From Klebsiella pneumoniae (GTDB lineage: Bacteria; Pseudomonadota; Gammaproteobacteria; Pseudomonadales; Pseudohongiellaceae), in NCBI GenBank assembly GCA_945877175.1, contig CAMCRC010000014.1, positions 1-42,895 of the forward strand: DNA of 42,895 nucleotides, read 5' to 3'. Positions within the stretch are counted from its first letter, which is position 1; every line of letters begins with the position of its first letter. The translations under genes were made by a program, and so were the position numbers. The notes below the pieces were generated by a model that was not told the origin of the DNA, made no database searches, and worked only from the letters and a program-made list of their open reading frames with translations. Positions 29,883-38,079 of the stretch are shown here, piece after piece.

Positions 29883-30698
29883 ATGCATGGCATAAGAAGC
29901 ACGCTGGAGGCGGTGGCCGCCATCGCCGAACGCGCAGGCGAAGAGATTCTCGAGGTATACGCACGCACTGACGCGCTTCAGGTGGAATACAAGGAGGATG
30001 ACTCGCCGCTGACCGAAGCCGACACCCGCGCAAACGCGCTGATCGTGCAGGCACTGCGTCAGCTGACGCCGACCATTCCCGTGCTGTCTGAAGAAGCGGC
30101 ACTGCCACCATTTGCCGTGCGCAGCGCGTGGCAGGAATACTGGCTGATCGACCCGTTGGACGGCACCAGGGAATTTGTGAGTCGCAATGGTGAATTTACC
30201 GTAAACATCGCCTTGATTCAGGACGGAGTCCCGGTGCTGGGCGTAGTGCATGCCCCCGTGCCTGGCGTCAGCTGGCTGGGGGTGCCGGGCTCAGGCGCGT
30301 GGAAGTGCGAGACCGGCAAGTCCTGGCAGGCAATCCACACGGCTGCGCTCCCGACCGCGTCGTTGCGTGTGGTGGCCAGCCGCCGTCACGGGGCCGAAGC
30401 GCTGGATGTGCTGCTGCAGCGGCTGGCCGCTCACTTTCCGGAGGTGTCCCTGGTCAACAAGGGCAGTTCGCTGAAATTCTGTCTGCTGGCCGAGGGCAGC
30501 GCTGACTTCTATCCGCGCCTTGCGCCGACCAGTGAATGGGACACGGCCGCCGCGCAGGCAGTGCTGGTGGCAGCCGGGGGGGCGGTACTGCAGGAAGATT
30601 TCCAGACGCTGCGCTACAACGCCAAGGCAGACATTCTCAATCCGTCTTTCCTGGCTGTCGCCGATGCCGGCGCCGACTGGGCCAGGCTATTGACCTGA
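29883..30698 (+). CDS. cysQ: 3'(2'),5'-bisphosphate nucleotidase
   Basis: A 271-residue metal-dependent phosphatase of the inositol-monophosphatase fold that removes the 3'-phosphate from PAP, a by-product of sulfate assimilation. Seen: SPLTEADTRAN, PVLSEEAA (metal Glu), the IMPase signature DPLDGTREFVSRNGEFTVNIAL, and the C-terminal SEWDTAAAQAVLVAAGG with the third metal Asp. Length fits the Pseudomonas protein. ATG 29883 has AAGGGA about 9 bases upstream; a GTG at 29847 adds 12 unlike residues. It ends 21 bp from the convergent esterase gene. Confidence 0.95.
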   Translation: MHGIRSTLEAVAAIAERAGEEILEVYARTDALQVEYKEDDSPLTEADTRANALIVQALRQLTPTIPVLSEEAALPPFAVRSAWQEYWLIDPLDGTREFVSRNGEFTVNIALIQDGVPVLGVVHAPVPGVSWLGVPGSGAWKCETGKSWQAIHTAALPTASLRVVASRRHGAEALDVLLQRLAAHFPEVSLVNKGSSLKFCLLAEGSADFYPRLAPTSEWDTAAAQAVLVAAGGAVLQEDFQTLRYNAKADILNPSFLAVADAGADWARLLT

Positions 30699-30719
30699 TT
30701 CAGATCCGCTGGCCGGCAC

Positions 30720-31970
30720 TCATTCGGGCACGCGGATGGGCAGTTCCGCTGCGAACAGCATGGTGCGGTCGCGGTCTCTGGCCGCCCAGGTCAGCAGTGT
30801 CTGTTCGCTCGGCTCCACGTGGCCTGCCAGCACCCCCGTGCCGTTGACCAGCACCTGCACCGGCTGCCCGAAGTCCACTTCGTCCGGACTGAGCAGCAGA
30901 GTGAAGTCGCGCACTCCGAAGGATGTCACGTCAAACACATTTCCCCTGCGCTCCACCACGACTCTGCCTGGCTGGCCCGGTGTGATCAGAGTATCGATCC
31001 GCAGCCAGTGATTGCGGTTGTAGCGGTCGGTGCGATCCGTGGCCCACTGCACACGGTCGGGCAGCGGGTCACGCACATGCTCTGACTTGAAGCGTTCAAT
31101 GGCCGGGCGTTCCTCGGGCAACCACTGGGTGTTGTGGCCACCGTTCGGGATGATTCTGAAGGTGTGATCGACATTGGCCCGTGCCATCAGATCAATGAAA
31201 GGCTGGATGCGCGCCGCCGGATAAAGCGGGTCATTCTCGCCATTCACGATGTAGAGCGGCTTGCCGGCCAGATTGTCGAATGACAGCGGGTAGCTGACAC
31301 GGCCCGCCGGATTGCGCAGCACGGCGAGATTGCCGATGTAGGGCAGGAACGCCGCCCACTCGGTGGGCTGCAGAAACGCGAAGAAGTAAGAGCCGGTGCC
31401 GCCGTCCGAAACGCCGGACATCGTCACGCGATTGTCATCTACGTGATAGGTCTGCTTGAGCTGGCGGAGGATGGCGGGGATGTTGTCAGCCTGATTGTCG
31501 AACCACCAGAACGCCTCGTCCCAGGCGGCGGGCACCACAACGATTCGTTCGGGCTCACGCAGCTGCTCGTAGCCATTGCGCCAGAAGGCCTCGCCGGCCT
31601 CGGGTTTTGGTCGGCTGATGCCGCCGTGCAGATTGAATTCGACGGGGTAGGCTGTGCGGGGGTCATAGTTCTCTGGCACCAGCACCACAAAGGGGAACTC
31701 CGTGCCTTCGGCATCCTCGCGGCTCAGGTGCAGCTCACCGGTAGGCGCGTCGGGTGACCACTGCGGCCCGCTGCGCAACCATGCGTGAAGGGTGGCCGCG
31801 TCGGGAGCAGACTCCTGCAGTCGTTGCGCGGCAGCGTCGGATGCTGAGGGGGAGGCGTTCCAGAAGTGGGTAACCAACGCCTGCGCTGCATCGTCGATGG
31901 CCGCGGCGGACTGGCATTGCGTGAGCAGCACGGCGGCGCTCAAGGTAAAGACACGTTTCATTGTTCTCAT
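30720..31970 (-). CDS. Secreted alpha/beta-hydrolase (esterase/peptidase-like)
   Basis: A protein of about 416 residues. The N-terminal signal has a cysteine in VLLTQCQSAAA, so a lipoprotein is possible but the lipobox is poor. The hydrolase domain (about 75-300) has VEFNLHGG (oxyanion strand), nucleophile Ser in MSGVSDGGTGS, a possible acid in VNGENDPLYP, and His in PNGGHNTQW. The C-terminal 100 residues form a beta-rich module. It resembles esterases of the PHB-depolymerase/dienelactone class; the substrate is unknown. Starts at 31970 or 31961 are both possible. The 163 bp upstream are shared with the divergent Sel1 gene. Confidence 0.8.
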   Translation of the reverse strand: MRTMKRVFTLSAAVLLTQCQSAAAIDDAAQALVTHFWNASPSASDAAAQRLQESAPDAATLHAWLRSGPQWSPDAPTGELHLSREDAEGTEFPFVVLVPENYDPRTAYPVEFNLHGGISRPKPEAGEAFWRNGYEQLREPERIVVVPAAWDEAFWWFDNQADNIPAILRQLKQTYHVDDNRVTMSGVSDGGTGSYFFAFLQPTEWAAFLPYIGNLAVLRNPAGRVSYPLSFDNLAGKPLYIVNGENDPLYPAARIQPFIDLMARANVDHTFRIIPNGGHNTQWLPEERPAIERFKSEHVRDPLPDRVQWATDRTDRYNRNHWLRIDTLITPGQPGRVVVERRGNVFDVTSFGVRDFTLLLSPDEVDFGQPVQVLVNGTGVLAGHVEPSEQTLLTWAARDRDRTMLFAAELPIRVPE

Positions 31971-32133
31971 GGTCGCATCATAAACCAGCACCCAGTGGTG
32001 GCCAAACTTTCCTTTTTGGAGCATTGAGACTAGGATTCAGCCCCAACGCAGCGCGATCGCAAGACACGCTCGCCGCAGGTCAAAACAACACGCGAAGGCT
32101 GCCATCTGCAGTCACGATCAAGGGAATAAAATC

Positions 32134-33132
32134 ATGTCTTTGAAACCAATCCACGGAGTGTTTCTGGCCCTGTGCATGCTTTGCAGCAGCACATTTGCGC
32201 AGAACTTCGGTATCGACGAACTGCAGCAGCGCGCCGAATCCGGCGACGCCGAGGCCCAGAACAATCTGGCCGTGATGTATCACACTGGCCAGGGCGTGCC
32301 CGCCGACCTCAACGAAGCCATTCGCTGGTACAACGCCGCCGCCGAGCAGGGCCGCGCCAATGCCCAGCTCAATCTGGGAGTACTTTACAATTTCGGCATG
32401 GGCGTTCCCCAGGACCATGGCGAAGCTGCACGCTGGTTTCGTCTTGCTGCTGACCAGGGCGAACTGATGGCGCAGATCAGTCTGGCCGCTTTGTATGTCA
32501 CCGGACAGGGTGTGCCTATCGACTACATCGAAGCCGCCAAGTACTACACCATGGCTGCGGAGCAGGGTGACCCGGGTGCGCAGATGACCATGGCAGAGAT
32601 GTACCTCAGCGGTCAGGGTGTGGCACAGGACCATGCCGAGTCAGCGCGCTTCTACCGTATGGCGGCCGAGCGCGGCGAAGTGGCGGCACAGTTCAGCCTG
32701 GCCATCATGTACCGCGATGGCATGGGCGTGACCCAGAGTTCCGAAGACGCCGCCAACTGGTATCGCATGGCAGCCGAGCAGGGCCACATCGCCGCGATGT
32801 TCAGCATGGCGGCACTGCACGAAACAGGGGAAGGCGTTGCGCTGGACTTGTCAGAAGCCTACCGCTGGTACAAGGCCGCAGCCAGCCAGGGACATCCTGG
32901 TTCGCAAAACAATCTGGCCCTGATGTACGAATCCGGGCAGGGGGTTGCGCAGAGCCTGCCGCACGCCTACATGTGGATGGATCTGGCGTCCAAGCTGGCC
33001 GATGGCCCGGAGCAGGAGCGCTACGAGCTCAACCGCGATCAGCTGGAGGTGCGTCTGAGTGCCGAGGACCTGGTAAAGGCAAAAGGGATGTCAGGCCGCT
33101 GTCTCGAAACCCGCTACGCTGAGTGTGAATGA
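32134..33132 (+). CDS. Secreted Sel1-repeat protein
   Basis: A 332-residue periplasmic or secreted protein: signal peptide (1-22, TFA-Q), then seven 36-residue Sel1-like (TPR-like) repeats of the pattern AEQGxxxAQxxLGxMYxxGxGVxxDxxEAxxWYxxA, then a Cys-containing tail (SGRCLETRYAECE). Sel1 repeats are protein-protein scaffolds. AAGGGA precedes the ATG. It faces a paralogue of the same architecture 30 bp away on the other strand; the partner and function are unknown. Confidence 0.9.
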   Translation: MSLKPIHGVFLALCMLCSSTFAQNFGIDELQQRAESGDAEAQNNLAVMYHTGQGVPADLNEAIRWYNAAAEQGRANAQLNLGVLYNFGMGVPQDHGEAARWFRLAADQGELMAQISLAALYVTGQGVPIDYIEAAKYYTMAAEQGDPGAQMTMAEMYLSGQGVAQDHAESARFYRMAAERGEVAAQFSLAIMYRDGMGVTQSSEDAANWYRMAAEQGHIAAMFSMAALHETGEGVALDLSEAYRWYKAAASQGHPGSQNNLALMYESGQGVAQSLPHAYMWMDLASKLADGPEQERYELNRDQLEVRLSAEDLVKAKGMSGRCLETRYAECE

Positions 33133-33162
33133 GTGAAAAGGAGGGGTGCTGCGCCGGCGTGT

Positions 33163-34182
33163 TCAGTCGCAGTCGGCGTAGCGCGTCTCCAGGCAGCGGT
33201 CGGCGCGAGCGCGGGCAATGTCGATCTGGTCCTTGCTCAGCCTTTCGCCAACGGCATCGCGGTTGCGTTCCGAGCGTCCCTGCCGCGCTACCGGTGACAG
33301 CCGGGTCGACAGCTCCGACCACATGTAGGCCTTGATGTCGTTCTGCTCAACGCCGTAACCCGCCGCGTACATTTCTCCGATGTTGTACTGCGCTTCGGGG
33401 TGTCCTTGCCTGGCAGCGGCAAGATAGAGACGGCCCGCCGTCGCGTAATCCCGTTCCACACCACTGCCGGCGATATACATGTCACCCAGCGCAAACTGTG
33501 CTGACATGTTGCCACGCTCGGCAGCGCGCTGATACCACTTCGCGGCTTCCTCGAAATTCTGCTCTACCCCCGTGGCGTTGCTGTACATGGCGCCCAGATT
33601 GAACTGCCCGGTCGGATACTCCTGTTCCCCCGACAGTTGCAGCCATTTCAGGGATTCGGCGTAGTCCTGCTCCACGCCATAGCCATATTTGTAAATCACG
33701 CCGAGATTGTTCTGGGCGGCCGCATGACCGAGTTCTGCCGCAGCGTGGTACCAGCGCGCGGCCTCGGTGTAATCCTGGGACACACCCTGGCCGTTGTCAT
33801 ACATGAAGCCAAGGTTGTACTGGGCGCGCATATGGTTCTGCGAGGCAGCGAGACGGAACCAGTTCAGTGCCTCGGCAAAATCCTGTTCCACGCCGAAACC
33901 GTTGGCGAACATGTTTCCGTAGTTGTACTGGGCGTCGGCGTAGCCCTGTCGAGTCGCGGTCTGGAACCAGCGGATCGCCTCCGCGAAATCTTGCTCGACA
34001 CCTTCGCCCACGGCATAAACATAGCCAAGCTCCGTCTGCGCCTCCGCCTCTCCGGCCTGCGCGCGAGCGACAAGAGCTGAGTCCTGAGCCATACTTGCGC
34101 CCACAGGCAACAAAGCCATCAGGAGCAGGAGAGCCAGTCGTGGTGCGCGTGTTGTCACGGTAATGTCTGCCTGAAATATCAT
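33163..34182 (-). CDS. Secreted Sel1-repeat protein, paralogue
   Basis: A 339-residue protein with a signal peptide (about 1-33, SMA-Q), seven Sel1-like repeats, and the tail ADRCLETRYADCD. The tail matches that of the convergent neighbour (RCLETRYA, then Glu or Asp, then Cys), showing descent from one gene by inverted duplication or a constrained motif. The two tail cysteines could form a disulfide. The first repeat follows directly after the signal peptide. Function unknown; a scaffold in the periplasm is likely. Confidence 0.9.
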   Translation of the reverse strand: MIFQADITVTTRAPRLALLLLMALLPVGASMAQDSALVARAQAGEAEAQTELGYVYAVGEGVEQDFAEAIRWFQTATRQGYADAQYNYGNMFANGFGVEQDFAEALNWFRLAASQNHMRAQYNLGFMYDNGQGVSQDYTEAARWYHAAAELGHAAAQNNLGVIYKYGYGVEQDYAESLKWLQLSGEQEYPTGQFNLGAMYSNATGVEQNFEEAAKWYQRAAERGNMSAQFALGDMYIAGSGVERDYATAGRLYLAAARQGHPEAQYNIGEMYAAGYGVEQNDIKAYMWSELSTRLSPVARQGRSERNRDAVGERLSKDQIDIARARADRCLETRYADCD

Positions 34183-34262
34183 ACTGTCGCGATGCGAGCG
34201 ACGTTGGAATTGCGTTGAAGTGCTTTTATAACACGAAGAAATTGCCCAACAAACTCGAATGA

Positions 34263-34811
34263 ATGCGAGGGCCCGTTGTCGTGAAGCCAGCAGGAGATCA
34301 TGAATTGTCAGAGCAGGAACTCGAAGAGCTGAAAGCCTTGTTCGAAGGCGGTTTCGACAATTCGGATCGCTGGTACTTGCTGAAGTTTCACCTTGCTCTG
34401 CTGGCGGCTGCGTACTACGCGTTCGCCATGAGCTTTTTCCCCGGCATGATTATTGATTGGCTTGACCTGCAAAGCAGCGCCAGGGCCGGCGAGTGGGAAT
34501 TCATCTTTCGAATGCGCGGAATGTTCATCAGCTTTGCGGCACTGGTGGCTGTCTATTCCTATCTGCACGACATGCACATGCGTCTGATTTTCGGCAGTAC
34601 ATCGATCATTGCCTTCGTCAATCTGGTGATGGACTTTCCTGTCTTCTACTGGGAAAAGTTTGCAAGCCCCAGCCTTGCCTTTGGCATGATCCTGACATTG
34701 AGAATCATCATCGTGGTGTTACTGTTCTCGCTCTATGCGAACATTGATCGCATATCGGATGGGCCAAGAAGATTGTTCGCGAATCCGTTCAGGATTCGGA
34801 GAAAAGACTGA
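34263..34811 (+). CDS. Unrecognised four-helix membrane protein
   Basis: A 182-residue protein I do not recognise. A charged N-terminus (about 10-35, EQELEELKALFEGG) is followed by four hydrophobic segments (about 41-62, 87-103, 109-127 and 139-160) and a basic tail (NPFRIRRKD). The ATG at 34263 is preferred; a GTG at 34281 is possible. It begins the AT-richer part of the window. No catalytic motif was seen. Confidence 0.65.
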   Translation: MRGPVVVKPAGDHELSEQELEELKALFEGGFDNSDRWYLLKFHLALLAAAYYAFAMSFFPGMIIDWLDLQSSARAGEWEFIFRMRGMFISFAALVAVYSYLHDMHMRLIFGSTSIIAFVNLVMDFPVFYWEKFASPSLAFGMILTLRIIIVVLLFSLYANIDRISDGPRRLFANPFRIRRKD

Positions 34812-34843
34812 CCCTGCCATAGGAGAGGAGTAAGGCAGACCCT

Positions 34844-35452
34844 CTAGTTGCCGAGGAAAATGGTCTGAACCTTTCTGGAAGTCTCCAGTGTATCCCCGAA
34901 AGCAGGTCCTGGAGAATGCAGCAGCCATGGCCGGAACAGCACCAATCTATTGTACTTGTAGGGAATGGAAAGAGTCTTCTCCCACAATGACTCATCCAGC
35001 CCTTCATTTTCAAGAAACGCTTTCAAATCCTGGAACGACTTCCAGCCATACTTGGCAAAGCCTTCGGGGGTATTGGGGGCTATTTCCAGCCCGGTTCTCA
35101 AGTGTCTCCAGAAACAAGTGCCTTCTGCCTTTGGATGGTCTTTTGACAGATAGACAACGCCTGCCCACTTGGTTTGCACATCCACGTCGTAATGAATATG
35201 AAATTTGAATGAGTCGTTCGCTTTCGTGAACCGTATTCGTCCGTTGGCATTTGTCGAGGAGTCTATTGATGGCTCCAGCGTCAGCTTCTTGAATATTTCC
35301 CGATGCTGCTCTCCAAGGAATGCTTGTGCGGTCATCACGCCTGCGTAGTTGCCGGTTGGGGAGTCTTCTACTCGCATTGAGTCCATTGCAACTCGAACCA
35401 ATGTGTCGGGATCGCTATAAAAATCGTCTACTATTATGTATCTGTTGATCAT
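34844..35452 (-). CDS. DUF6445/2OG-Fe(II)-oxygenase-like protein
   Basis: A 202-residue protein resembling DUF6445, a family with the fold of 2-oxoglutarate/Fe(II) oxygenases. The expected iron triad can be read: His87-x-Asp89 in FHIHYDVD and His179 in WLLHSPGPAF, with Arg193 (ETSR) 14 residues later in the place that binds 2-oxoglutarate. The N-terminus IIVDDFYSDPDTLV is typical of the group. Activity and substrate are not known. It stands alone in an AT-rich stretch, flanked by non-coding DNA and an IS remnant. Confidence 0.72.
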   Translation of the reverse strand: MINRYIIVDDFYSDPDTLVRVAMDSMRVEDSPTGNYAGVMTAQAFLGEQHREIFKKLTLEPSIDSSTNANGRIRFTKANDSFKFHIHYDVDVQTKWAGVVYLSKDHPKAEGTCFWRHLRTGLEIAPNTPEGFAKYGWKSFQDLKAFLENEGLDESLWEKTLSIPYKYNRLVLFRPWLLHSPGPAFGDTLETSRKVQTIFLGN

Positions 35453-35857
35453 TTACTTGCCGCTCGTAACAGATAGATCCAGTGCTTGTGGGGGTGCTTG
35501 GAGCGCAATTATTCTAAGCCATGCAATTTGTGTTTGTATACCCGCTGTCAGGCTGGCTGAAAAATCTGTCGTAACGGTGTCTGGTGAAGTGGAATTCTGC
35601 ACGTGGTGCATCAGGGGGTTATGGCGCCAGGAGCGGAGTCGGCTCACCGACACAAAAATGTTCAAGTGACACATTCGCAGAAAGTGCGAATAAGCAAGCT
35701 AAGTTAAGCTTCCTTTTTCTTACCATGCGAATCGTTATGCTGGAAGAGTTTTGGGTCTTTTAATAAAAATCAATAATATCAAATAGCTAGAGATATTCTG
35801 TGTTGGAAAAAGTTAAAAAACATCAATACCCAATGGTCAGCATCAGGGTTCTGCCCC
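35453..35857. other. AT-rich intergenic stretch
   Basis: About 400 bp between the DUF6445-like gene and the IS remnant. Short frames exist on both strands, but none has a recognisable motif or ribosome site. Direct A/T-rich tracts (for example 35755-35800) may be the upstream end of the decayed element. I see no promoter or RNA gene. Confidence 0.5.
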
Positions 35858-35881
35858 GATTTTACGGATACATCAAAGAAG

Positions 35882-36110
35882 GCTCATTTGGCTCGCGAGC
35901 TGGGTACTGGGCCCGGCATGCTCAGTCGCTGGAGTCGCGAAGCCCAGTTAGAGGGCAAGCAGGTCTTTGGTGGCTCAGGCAAGCGCAAAAATGAGTATGC
36001 GTGCAGCCTCGCACGGGAACTGGCTCGGGTGAAGAAGAAGCGCGATTTTTTACGCGAAGCGGCAACGTTCTCTGCAAGGGGTCGACCCGCCAGCGCCAGA
36101 CAGATCGACA
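35882..36110 (+). pseudogene. IS3 transposase OrfA remnant
   Basis: The fragment reads ARELGTGPGMLSRWSREAQ, LEGKQVFGGSGKRKNEYA, then LARELARVKKKRDFLREAA: the HTH and leucine-zipper part of an IS3-type OrfA. About the first 30 residues are missing upstream, and the reading frame runs out of homology after FSAR. It cannot make an active protein. Confidence 0.75.
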
Positions 36111-36282
36111 AAGAGCGCTTGCCGGGGCGTATCAAGCAGATCCACGCACGCAGCCAAGGCGCTGGGTGTTCCGCGCATGCATGAAGACCTGAGCGATATA
36201 GGTCAAGCTGCGAGCAAAGGCGGCGTTACCTGTGCCGCAGGTGCAGAGCTTGTTGGAGCGCAATTTCAACGCTGTGTAGCCC

Positions 36283-36590
36283 GCAACCAAATGGGTGACC
36301 GACATTACCCGGATCGCCACCGACGAGGGCAAGCTGTTCTTGTGTGTTGTCGTCGATCTGAACGGCGAGCTGGTTTGTTTGATAAGTGCGGTAGCGCACT
36401 GCGGTGGCAAGGCAGCGAGCGAGGTGTTATTCGGCATGCTCAACCTTGAACATGTTTACCGCCGAAAGTACCGGGCTTTGGAAATAAGAAACGAGGATAT
36501 GTTCAATTGCATTAAGCTGTTTCACAACCCCCGTATGCGAAAACGCTTGGCAAAGCGTGATCTGGAGTTTTCAGCAGTTTTATTGCGCAC
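36283..36590 (+). pseudogene. IS3 transposase OrfB remnant
   Basis: The fragment begins [19 protein letters not shown] and [11 protein letters not shown], the catalytic-core start of OrfB with the first Asp. It ends [19 protein letters not shown], the core's last helix. The stretch that should hold the second Asp is deleted, and the coding sequence before WVTDIT is also degraded. Confidence 0.75.
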
Positions 36591-36766
36591 TCCTGCCTTA
36601 ATTCCCAATCAAGCTCATAATTTCCAGTAAAAACAACACTAGATTTGACTTTTCTGGTACATTTCCAAGTATTGCTATTACCAGGTCAAGCAATTATCCA
36701 AGACAGAGTGATCTGTTGGGATTGCGGGGCATTGATTTAATTGGGCTGAAACCCTTCGAGATTGGC

Positions 36767-37906
36767 ATGCGAGTAGGTGACACGGTTTTTTTGGGTAACA
36801 GCGAGGTAATGGTTCAGCTTCGGAGGTTGATTGATACCTGCGCCAAGTCGGAAGCATCGGTCCTGATTTTAGGTGATACCGGTGTAGGTAAAGAGTTGAT
36901 CAGCCGTGAACTGCATGTCAAATCTTCCCGATCCAATGGCCCGCTGGTGCCTATTAATTGCGCGGCCATACCCGGCGCGCTTTTGGAAAGCGAGCTGTTT
37001 GGTTTTTCAAAAGGTTCCTTTACAGGTGCAATTTCCGACAGGGTGGGACGCTTTGCACTGGCTAATGGCGGTACGTTGTTTCTAGATGAGATAGGCGATA
37101 TGCCGTTGGAGCTGCAGTCAAAACTTTTGAGAGTCTTGGAGCAGCGGGTGATCGAACCCATCGGTGGCGGAGAAGGCAAACCGATCGATGTGAGAATTAT
37201 CGCTGCTACCCACCGCGATCTTCCTGCCATGGTCAAGGACGGTCTGTTCAGGCAGGATCTGTATTTTCGACTGAATGTGCTGCCGGTGACCGTGCCCTCC
37301 GTGAGGCAGCGAAAGGAGGATATATTGCCGATGTGCCAGTTTTTTTCTCGTATTCACGCTAGATACAGTCGCTCTATCAGTTTTACTGAGCGATCGGCGG
37401 ATGTACTGATTGCATATGACTGGCCAGGAAATGTACGCGAAATTTCCAACCTTATGATGCGCTTCAGCGTGCTTTTTGCCGGCGAGAAAATCGACCTTCC
37501 CTCCCTGTCGCCCGAATTATTGCCTGAAGGTCTGGCCGAACTGATCGCGGTCAGGCTTGCTGATAATCAAAACAGTGATAGTTGCCGGGATTGGTTGGAT
37601 GATCATTCAGTGGAGCCCAGTGTCGCAGATCCACAGAACTGTGATGAGGAGGCCGCGGTGGCAGGCGAGGATGTATCGCCACATGACATCGAGCACGTAC
37701 TGAGGCTGTCTAACTCTATCGGTAATTTCCCCGTGGAGGGCATCAAAGCGAAGGAATTCATGGCCGATATCGAGATTCGTTTAATAAAAGCAGCCCTTGT
37801 GCAGTCCAAGGGCAGCATCAGCCGCGCCGCGCAGTTGTTGCATATGCAGCGCACCACTCTTATCCAGAAAATCGCCCGTTACAACATCAACACCGCCTTT
37901 CTGTAA
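36767..37906 (+). CDS. Sigma-54 activator, FleQ/FlrA-like, without N-terminal domain
   Basis: A 379-residue enhancer-binding ATPase: AAA+ domain from the start, with Walker A GDTGVGKE (36-43), GSFTGA (83-88; the second residue of the usual GAFTGA is Ser), Walker B GTLFLDEIGD, R-fingers FRQDLYFRLNVLP, then a Fis-type HTH (LIKAALVQSKGSISRAAQLL, MQRTTLIQKI). The C-terminal HTH resembles FleQ/FlrA/LafK flagellar master regulators. The about 130-residue FleQ N-terminal domain is missing. An in-frame TTG at 36716 adds 17 residues; ATG 36767 has GAG six bases ahead. Immediately upstream is the IS3 remnant. Confidence 0.88.
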   Translation: MRVGDTVFLGNSEVMVQLRRLIDTCAKSEASVLILGDTGVGKELISRELHVKSSRSNGPLVPINCAAIPGALLESELFGFSKGSFTGAISDRVGRFALANGGTLFLDEIGDMPLELQSKLLRVLEQRVIEPIGGGEGKPIDVRIIAATHRDLPAMVKDGLFRQDLYFRLNVLPVTVPSVRQRKEDILPMCQFFSRIHARYSRSISFTERSADVLIAYDWPGNVREISNLMMRFSVLFAGEKIDLPSLSPELLPEGLAELIAVRLADNQNSDSCRDWLDDHSVEPSVADPQNCDEEAAVAGEDVSPHDIEHVLRLSNSIGNFPVEGIKAKEFMADIEIRLIKAALVQSKGSISRAAQLLHMQRTTLIQKIARYNINTAFL

Positions 37907-38017
37907 GCTCTTTTCCTACCCTCTCTTGGCTTGTATAAATTCTGACAGTGGCTCAAAAGTCTGTCATAAAATTTACAATATTCAAATAAAAGCATATAAA
38001 ACAATATCTTGCAGAGA

Positions 38018-38033
38018 TGGCCTGATCCTTGCT
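38018..38033 (+). promoter_or_regulatory. Sigma-54 (-24/-12) promoter before the fleR-like gene
   Basis: TGGCCTGATCCTTGCT matches the TGGCAC-N5-TTGCW consensus, with the invariant GG and GC separated by exactly 10 bases. The start point should be near 38044. That leaves only 9 nt before ATG 38053 but 36 nt before ATG 38080, which has AGGG ahead, so 38080 is the better start. The FleQ-like protein upstream is the obvious activator. Confidence 0.8.
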
Positions 38034-38079
38034 TTAACTGTTTGCGAGCGTCATGCCGTATACAAGAGAACCAGGGAAA

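Larger units (their letters stand above)
35858..36590 (+). mobile_element. Decayed IS3-family insertion sequence
   Basis: Two collinear transposase fragments, orfA then orfB, on the plus strand, both damaged. OrfA lacks its first residues and breaks after the coiled coil. OrfB keeps the first DDE aspartate region (WVTDIT) and a C-terminal piece, but the middle, including the second Asp motif, is gone. I could not fix the terminal inverted repeats or a target duplication, so the edges are approximate. Confidence 0.7.

Noticed and set aside
34789-35208. Short frames around the DUF6445-like gene as extra genes
   Set aside because: All overlap the 202-codon gene that has coherent active-site motifs, and none has its own.
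36640-36700. Sigma-54 promoter ahead of the FleQ-like gene
   Set aside because: A TGG and a TTGC are present, but the GG-GC distance is 16 bases, not 10. A TTGACT is also present without a convincing -10.
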